Part shown: piece by piece, positions 7,733 through 11,805 of the stretch | Numbering within the stretch: the first letter of the stretch is position 1 | Layout: every line of letters starts with the position of its first letter | DNA from: Leptolyngbyaceae cyanobacterium CSSed165cm_216 | GTDB taxonomy: Bacteria; Cyanobacteriota; Cyanobacteriia; Phormidesmidales; Phormidesmidaceae | Assembly: GCA_007135385.1 (NCBI GenBank) | Contig: SLIY01000411.1 | Coordinates: 1 to 11,805, forward strand | Direction: 5' to 3' | DNA: 11,805 nt | Notes under the pieces: generated by a model | What the model saw: only the letters and a program-made list of their open reading frames with translations | What the model was told of the DNA's origin: nothing | The model's database searches: none | Program-made: the position numbers and the translations under genes

Positions 7733-7875
7733 AGCGGTAGCACTAGGGTTTCAGACCCCTTACCCAATGACGTGGTCAACGAGAAATCCATAGTTTCAGC
7801 CTTCGCCCAGAAAAGTGTCCGGACTATTGCCAGGTATAGTTTGCCGCCAAGGGGCCGTAACCCTGCTGAAGTTTG

Positions 7876-7907
7876 AGGCCATTGGCCTACCCCACAGGTA
7901 TAACCTG
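7876..7907. repeat. Two adjacent short perfect hairpins
   Basis: AGGCC-ATT-GGCCT (7876-7888) and CAGGT-ATA-ACCTG (7895-7907) are each a 5-bp perfect inverted repeat with a 3-base loop, spaced 6 bases apart. They lie just inside the right end of the proposed small element and would form two neighbouring stem-loops in RNA or cruciforms in DNA. No protein-coding explanation is apparent. Confidence 0.5.
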
Positions 7908-8030
7908 AGACGCTCTTTGGCTTTTTAAACAATCTCTGAGGGTAATCTTGATGGCCAGGTCCAGGTTCAATCACACCGATAATTAAGTAAACCATTACCC
8001 TGGTAAGAGAGGTCATGGGTAAAGAACAAC

Positions 8031-8708
8031 ATGCCGCTGCAACCAGTCTCTGGGGTCGGGCCCACGTCTGAAAAGACGGTTTACCGCGATAATATCTTCG
8101 ATCGCCTGTTTATTGGGCTATTTAGTCGCAAAATGTCCCACGCTGTGGGGCAAAAAACGGCGCTCAAGGGCTATGACGGGTTTGTGGACCTGTCGAAACA
8201 AATTATGCAGGGGCGCAATGCCCAAGAGCAACAAGCCGTAGTGGCGGTAGTGCTGAGATCTTTGGTGCCTGGGCCGGCCCTCTGGCTGATTCGCCAGCTC
8301 TTTTCGCCCACCCAGTTGGTGTGTGAGCTCAATGCTTGGTTTGCCACCCGATTGTTTGAGTGGTTGGTTGGCCCTTGCGACGTCATGACGGTAGATGTCG
8401 ATGACGGCACCGGGCGGGTACGCTCCCAGGCGAGCGGTGTACAGATTAAAAAATGCCGTTACCTAGATGAGAGCCGCTGCGTTGGCCTGTGCGTCAACAT
8501 GTGCAAGTTACCTACCCAGCGATTTTTTACCGAAGATTTTGGCATTCCCCTGACCATGACCCCTAACTTTGAAGACTTTAGCTGCGAGATGGTGTTTGGC
8601 CAACCGCCGCCGCCCCTAGAAACGGAAGCGGCCTATAACCAACCCTGTTTAGTGGATCAATGCGCCTTAGCGGTCAAGCCGCAACCCTGTCCTAAACTAC
8701 GCAACTAA
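8031..8708 (+). CDS. D27-like carotenoid isomerase family protein (DUF4033 C-terminus)
   Basis: A 225-residue soluble protein. The C-terminal part (about 138-192) carries the signature of the plant DWARF27 family: KKCRYLDESRCVGLCVNMCKLPTQ (140-163), then FGIPLTMTPNFEDFSCEMVFG (170-190). DWARF27 is an iron-containing beta-carotene 9-cis/all-trans isomerase, so a carotenoid-isomerising role is the natural guess. The substrate in cyanobacteria is not shown here. Cysteines at 142, 150, 154, 158 and 185 could bind iron or a cluster. A further cysteine-rich tail (C206, C211, C220) follows. The N-terminal 120 residues are helical and less distinctive. ATG 8031 is preceded only by a weak AAAGAA site. 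A GATAAT hexamer at 7976-7981 is a possible -10, without a good -35. No carotenoid gene lies nearby. Confidence 0.85.
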   Translation: MPLQPVSGVGPTSEKTVYRDNIFDRLFIGLFSRKMSHAVGQKTALKGYDGFVDLSKQIMQGRNAQEQQAVVAVVLRSLVPGPALWLIRQLFSPTQLVCELNAWFATRLFEWLVGPCDVMTVDVDDGTGRVRSQASGVQIKKCRYLDESRCVGLCVNMCKLPTQRFFTEDFGIPLTMTPNFEDFSCEMVFGQPPPPLETEAAYNQPCLVDQCALAVKPQPCPKLRN

Positions 8709-8810
8709 TACTGGCTGGCAAAAATATGACAACCCTGGCTGAGGGGTTCAGGGGTTAGATGCTAGGTTTCAGGAATAGCGCTGATTGACGTACCTTTAGT
8801 AGGGATTGCG

Positions 8811-9320
8811 ATGAACTATCTGGTAGCTGTTTTCGATACTCGGATCAAAGCCGAAGAAGCTTACATTGCCCTAGAAAAGGCTGAGGTGTCCAAAGGCAGC
8901 TTTGATATTTTGGGTAACGGTTTTAAGTCTGCTGATGACTACGGGCTGATTGACCCTGCCGACCAGGCCTGGAAGCAAATTCGGCTGATGATGCTGTGGC
9001 TGGTGCCCTTTGGCTTTGCTGCCGGGTTTGTGTTCAACCTAATTACTGGACTTGACACCTTTGCCTGGACTGGGCGCTTGGGCAATCAGCTGATTGGCGG
9101 TCTGTTGGGGGCTGGCTCTGGGGCTATGGGGGCCTTTTTTATTGGCGGTGGCGTGGGTATTGCCATTGGCAGTGGCGATGCCCTGTCTTACCGCAACCGC
9201 CTAAACGATGGCAAGTTTCTGGTGGTGGTGCGTGGGTCTGAAGGGTTGGTGCGCCAAGCGACCCCCATTCTGCGTCAGTTTCGTCCAGAGAACATTCAGG
9301 GCTATATGGCTAAAGGCTAG
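8811..9320 (+). CDS. Glycine-rich cyanobacterial membrane protein of unknown function
   Basis: A 169-residue protein in three parts. The N-terminal 55 residues form a ferredoxin-like-looking soluble domain (MNYLVAVFDTRIKAEEAYIAL), reminiscent of general-stress and DUF1269-type proteins, in which a residue's 'AVF..R..AE.A' pattern recurs. A middle region has two hydrophobic segments near 58-80 and 92-122. The second is dense in glycine (GGLLGAGSGAMG, then GGGVGIAIGSGD), a pattern that allows tight helix packing. A short C-terminal domain (133-169) has a KFLVVVRG strand. A good Shine-Dalgarno, AGGGA at 8801-8805, fixes ATG 8811. It is 102 bp downstream of the D27-like gene on the same strand, so co-transcription is possible but unproven. 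I know similar hypothetical proteins in cyanobacteria, but no function. Confidence 0.8.
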   Translation: MNYLVAVFDTRIKAEEAYIALEKAEVSKGSFDILGNGFKSADDYGLIDPADQAWKQIRLMMLWLVPFGFAAGFVFNLITGLDTFAWTGRLGNQLIGGLLGAGSGAMGAFFIGGGVGIAIGSGDALSYRNRLNDGKFLVVVRGSEGLVRQATPILRQFRPENIQGYMAKG

Positions 9321-9458
9321 ATGGCCGGTACCAGGTCTAGTCCTCTGCCGCATAAGTTAGCCAACCGTACACAGGCCAACCCCAGGGGATAGATCAACAG
9401 TGGCAGCAGCTTCGACCAAAATAAAAACATGTTCTCCCTCGCTTATCACCCCACCCCC
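9321..9458. other. Convergent intergenic region
   Basis: This gap separates two convergent genes, so both need a terminator here. A loose inverted repeat spans the stop of the membrane-protein gene (CTAGA 9317-9321 and TCTAG 9336-9340, around a GGTACC core), but no T-run follows. On the minus strand no clear hairpin is visible. The right part (9440-9470) is a pyrimidine-rich run, with repeated CCCC and CCCTC. I see no gene here. Confidence 0.4.
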
Positions 9459-9872
9459 CTACTCCCTCTCCCCTAGCAGCTGCCGCATTTCCGCCAGCAG
9501 ATTCTCCTGCTCGGTTTGCAGGGTTTCTAAACGTCTGATAATTTCTGTCAGCCGATCGGGGTGGGCCTGGGGGGATGGTTTTACCCAGCGTCGGACCAAC
9601 ACCCTAGTCACCGTAGTAAATAACCAACTTCCCAGCTGAAACGGTAACCCCACCAGGGTTAGCCAAAAGCCTTCGGTCAGCCGGGCGATCGCGCTCCACA
9701 ATCCAGCCAGCAGCAAAATACCGAGCACCAGCAAGCCCAAGGCCCACAGGGGATGGGCTACCAGCCAGGCGACCAGCGGGTGGGCGCTCAACCAGGTCTG
9801 GACTGGGTTGAACAAGGTCGACGGCAAGCCATCGGTCCAGGGCATTGTCCAGGTATCACGTAACAGTGCCAT
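9459..9872 (-). CDS. Small membrane protein with C-terminal coiled coil, PP2C neighbour
   Basis: A protein of about 137 residues. Two closely spaced hydrophobic segments lie near residues 32-60 (ALGLLVLGILLLAGLW) and 66-93 (FWLTLVGLPFQLGSWLF). They are followed by a basic, Pro-containing hinge (RRWVKPSPQAHP) and an amphipathic helix at about 106-137, rich in Glu, Leu and Arg, that should form a coiled coil. No enzyme motif is seen and I do not recognise the family. The start is ATG 9872, or GTG 9875 one codon earlier. A GAGGG Shine-Dalgarno lies upstream at a suitable distance for either. The gene begins 20 to 23 bp after the stop of the PP2C gene on the same strand, so the two are almost certainly co-transcribed. 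A partner or anchor for the phosphatase is a guess. Confidence 0.75.
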   Translation of the reverse strand: MALLRDTWTMPWTDGLPSTLFNPVQTWLSAHPLVAWLVAHPLWALGLLVLGILLLAGLWSAIARLTEGFWLTLVGLPFQLGSWLFTTVTRVLVRRWVKPSPQAHPDRLTEIIRRLETLQTEQENLLAEMRQLLGERE

Positions 9873-9895
9873 CACTTGACCCTCATCACTGGCCC

Positions 9896-11704
9896 CTAGG
9901 ACTCGGGTTCTATCTCAGTCTCGGCTGGTGGGGTGGGGGTAGGGGGAGTCGGCGATCGCGTCATCAGCCACCAGCCTACCAGGGCGATCAGCAGTGCTCC
10001 CCCAGACACCGCCAATAGCCATCGGGGCACACCCTTAGGCCGCTTAGCAGTGTTGGCAGCAGCGGCGGTATCCTCCTGCCCCAGGCTTTCTCCATAGAGC
10101 TTGGCGCCGCCAGGGGACCCCCGCTCCTGCCGAGGGCTATCGTCTAGGGGGATAGCGTCAGCCCTATCGCCGATGGGTGTGACCAGCTTGTGTTGCATCA
10201 GCACCACCGCTGTGTTGTCGTGGCCATTTTTCTGGTTAGCTAACTCAATCCAGGAGGCCACCGCCGACTCCAGGGTGACAATATCCTTGATAATCAGCCC
10301 GATGTAGTTAGCCCAGGCATCCTCGATCCGGTAATTATCGCTGAGGCCATCGCTACACAGCAGTAACAGCCCCGTTTCATCCAGAATCAGGCGTTGGATG
10401 TGGGGGTGCAGGTGGTCCCCCCCCCGGGTGCCCAGGGCCTGGGTCAGGGCACCGGCATCGGTGCGTTGTTTGGCCAAGGGCCAGGTCTGGCGGCCAGCCA
10501 AAACTTCCCGGCTGGCGATGTCATCATCAACGGTGAGTTGATGGCAGTAGTCGGGGGTAATCCAATAGGCTCGGCTGTCCCCCACATGGGCCAGGTAAAC
10601 CTCATTGACCCGGCCCCAGCCCTCGTCGGTTTGCACCCGTTGGGGAATAATCACCGTCATTACCAGGGTGGTGCCCATGCGCTGGTGCCCTACTCGCCCT
10701 TGATTGTCATTTTGAAAATTCAGCAGTTCGTTGACGATGCGAATCACCGCCTCCAACTGCTGGGTCACCACCTGGGGAGGCAGCAGTTGAAATTCTTTTT
10801 GGGTCTCCGCCAGTAGGGACTGTAGCTGAATCTGTAAGGACTGGACCGCTAGCTGGCTAGCAACTTCGCCATCGTCATGGCCCCCGACCCCATCGCAGAT
10901 AATGCCCACCTGTAACCGCTCGTCATCGGTGCCTAGTTCTAGGGTCGGTCCATAGGGCCAGCAGGCGTCTTCATTACGAGGTTGGGTTGGTCCCTGGGTC
11001 ACTGCCCCCGCCAAGGCCAAGCGACTGGAGACGGCGGCCCCCTGGGTCAGCAAGATCTGGTTGAGCTGGAGGCCGATGGTATCTACCTCGACCCGGCCCT
11101 GATCAATGGCATCAAGCAACTGTCCCAGGGACTCTGACACCGAGATATGAATGGGCGACAATAGCGATCGCCATCGTTGGGTCAACGCAGTTAATTCTGG
11201 CGGGTCTGGGTCAGCCACTAACTCTAGCAGCCGCAGCCGCCATCCCTCTACCCGCACATTGTTCGGGGTGAGTAGACTCGTGGCCACCCCATGGGCCTCC
11301 AGAATCGGCCACAGCTCCCACATTTGCCAGATCCAGTTGATCTGCCGTAGGGGTGAAGCGTTAAACAGCCCAGTTTCAAGGGTCGGGTAGAGTTCTCCCC
11401 CCTGGGGATGAAGAGGTGCATTCTCTAGCAACAAAATGGGTGTGGTGATGGCCTGGTCCAACACCCCATAGAGACCTGGCACATGCAGGCGGTGGTGGTG
11501 TAGCGTTAAGTAAGGGGTCGCCACTGGGGGCAAACTATCAGGCGTATCGGGCCGTTGCTCGGGTCGGGTATCTAGCCAGACCCGGGGGGCCACAACCCGA
11601 TAACGCTGGCTCACCAATTCATCTAGGGGTAAGGTGTCCAGACCCTCTCCCACGGCCCATAGATAAGGCTTCATGCGAGATGGTAGACGCTCAACACGGT
11701 TCAT
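9896..11704 (-). CDS. Membrane-anchored PP2C-type Ser/Thr phosphatase with degenerate kinase-like N-terminus
   Basis: A 602-residue protein. Residues 230-505 are a PP2C (PPM) phosphatase, which removes phosphate from Ser/Thr residues using Mn or Mg. All the metal-site motifs are intact: RNEDA (243-247), CDGVGGHDDGE (270-280), GTTLV (344-348), HVGDSRAYW (373-381), LCSDGLSDN (449-457) and GHDNTAV (494-500). The N-terminal 220 residues look like a decayed protein kinase: LLLLENAPLH resembles a hinge, and TSLLTPNNVRVEG followed by RLRLLELV resembles the catalytic loop without His-Arg-Asp or Asp-Phe-Gly. A single membrane helix (561-581) near the C-terminus is followed by a Pro/Thr-rich tail, so the catalytic part probably faces the cytoplasm. 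ATG 11704 is the start, with no strong ribosome site. It is followed by the small coiled-coil protein on the same transcript. Confidence 0.9.
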   Translation of the reverse strand: MNRVERLPSRMKPYLWAVGEGLDTLPLDELVSQRYRVVAPRVWLDTRPEQRPDTPDSLPPVATPYLTLHHHRLHVPGLYGVLDQAITTPILLLENAPLHPQGGELYPTLETGLFNASPLRQINWIWQMWELWPILEAHGVATSLLTPNNVRVEGWRLRLLELVADPDPPELTALTQRWRSLLSPIHISVSESLGQLLDAIDQGRVEVDTIGLQLNQILLTQGAAVSSRLALAGAVTQGPTQPRNEDACWPYGPTLELGTDDERLQVGIICDGVGGHDDGEVASQLAVQSLQIQLQSLLAETQKEFQLLPPQVVTQQLEAVIRIVNELLNFQNDNQGRVGHQRMGTTLVMTVIIPQRVQTDEGWGRVNEVYLAHVGDSRAYWITPDYCHQLTVDDDIASREVLAGRQTWPLAKQRTDAGALTQALGTRGGDHLHPHIQRLILDETGLLLLCSDGLSDNYRIEDAWANYIGLIIKDIVTLESAVASWIELANQKNGHDNTAVVLMQHKLVTPIGDRADAIPLDDSPRQERGSPGGAKLYGESLGQEDTAAAANTAKRPKGVPRWLLAVSGGALLIALVGWWLMTRSPTPPTPTPPAETEIEPES

Positions 11705-11805
11705 AGGCCAAAGCCAGCATTTCTTAAGACAACGTCATCAGGCCCCGCAAGGGCTGACCCTAAAGATAGATTAATCCTAGAGGATATTGGTGATTTCAGC
11801 GGGCA
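11705..11805. promoter_or_regulatory. Upstream region of the PP2C gene
   Basis: These 101 bases should contain the PP2C promoter, reading leftward. The best candidate on the minus strand is TTGCGG, then an 18-base spacer, then TAAGAA, which is a poor -10. A small GCCC/GGGC inverted repeat lies around 11742-11754. Nothing here reads as the start of another gene. Confidence 0.3.

Larger units (their letters stand above)
7678..7936. mobile_element. Probable small non-autonomous inverted-repeat element (MITE-like)
   Basis: The left boundary GAGGTTGTTTGAAAAAG (7678-7694) and the reverse complement of the right boundary, GAGATTGTTTAAAAAG (right end at 7936), are imperfect terminal inverted repeats. 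About 14 of 20 positions match when the next few bases are included. They enclose about 260 bp with no credible transposase. Inside are an 11-bp perfect hairpin next to the left end and two short perfect hairpins near the right end (7876-7888 and 7895-7907). These features fit a miniature inverted-repeat element or a decayed insertion-sequence end pair. The GAG-TTGTTT terminus recalls some IS5-like ends, but that is recall, not a search. No convincing target duplication is seen. It lies about 95 bp upstream of the D27-like gene. Confidence 0.4.
1873..11171. repeat. HIP1 palindromes (GCGATCGC), ten copies
   Basis: The exact octamer occurs at 1873, 3097, 3637, 3785, 5164, 5532, 7504, 9685, 9952 and 11164 (first base of each). 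Nine of the ten are inside genes. This density is far above chance for an 8-mer and is a known signature of many cyanobacterial genomes. It supports the taxonomic placement rather than any local function. Confidence 0.9.

Noticed and set aside
7696..8016. Minus-strand frame of 106 codons upstream of the D27-like gene
   Set aside because: Its stop lies inside the terminator-like hairpin, it covers most of the proposed small element, and the translation has no domain or convincing composition.
7387..8030. tRNA or riboswitch in the longest gene-free stretch
   Set aside because: No cloverleaf, T-loop or known riboswitch core was visible. The only strong structures are the hairpins reported above.
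8725..8745. AACCC...GGGTT inverted repeat after the D27-like gene
   Set aside because: The stem is only about 5 bp and no T-run follows, so it is too weak to call a terminator.
10394..10816. Plus-strand frame of 140 codons
   Set aside because: It lies entirely antisense to the conserved PP2C catalytic region, whose motifs explain the sequence.

Overview
The window looks like an ordinary stretch of cyanobacterial chromosome, roughly 55-57% G+C by eye. Three lines of evidence agree. The palindrome GCGATCGC (HIP1) occurs ten times in 11.8 kb, where well under one copy would be expected by chance. Several genes belong to families typical of cyanobacteria: a D27/DUF4033 carotenoid-isomerase-like protein, an exported caspase-like protein, a PP2C phosphatase with a long N-terminal extension, and a CYP110-like P450 remnant. 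The site-2 protease and ATP sulfurylase also have cyanobacterial lengths and motifs. The genus cannot be fixed from the sequence alone.

Layout, left to right. (1) 21-161 (+): a 46-codon remnant of a cytochrome P450 N-terminus, overlapping the 3' end of nth. (2) A minus-strand cluster read from right to left: a ZIP-like membrane protein with an inserted cyclic-nucleotide-binding domain (3248-1974), an S2P/RseP-type membrane protease (1895-804) and endonuclease III (807-154). The protease and nth overlap as GTGA. (3) A divergent plus-strand membrane protein of unknown function (3349-3894), ending 3 bp from the convergent end of the next gene. (4) A minus-strand pair: ATP sulfurylase sat (7386-6205), then a Tat-exported caspase-fold protein that has lost both catalytic residues (6150-3898). 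(5) A 644-bp gene-free stretch (7387-8030). It holds a likely small inverted-repeat element (about 7678-7936) and a strong hairpin that reads as a terminator on the minus strand. (6) Two plus-strand genes: a D27-like iron protein (8031-8708) and a glycine-rich membrane protein (8811-9320). (7) A minus-strand pair at the right: a membrane-anchored PP2C phosphatase with a degenerate kinase-like N-terminus (11704-9896), then a small membrane/coiled-coil protein (9872-9459).

No single pathway unites the window. The common thread is envelope and signalling housekeeping: membrane proteolysis, a nucleotide-sensing transporter-like protein, an exported pseudo-caspase, and a membrane phosphatase whose substrate may be kinase-related. 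Sat (sulfate assimilation), Nth (base-excision repair) and D27 (carotenoid isomerisation) are metabolic or repair genes. The most notable items are the ZIP/cNMP fusion, the exported pseudo-orthocaspase, the pseudokinase-PP2C with its partner, and the small inverted-repeat element. No CRISPR array, tRNA, rRNA or intact transposase gene was seen.
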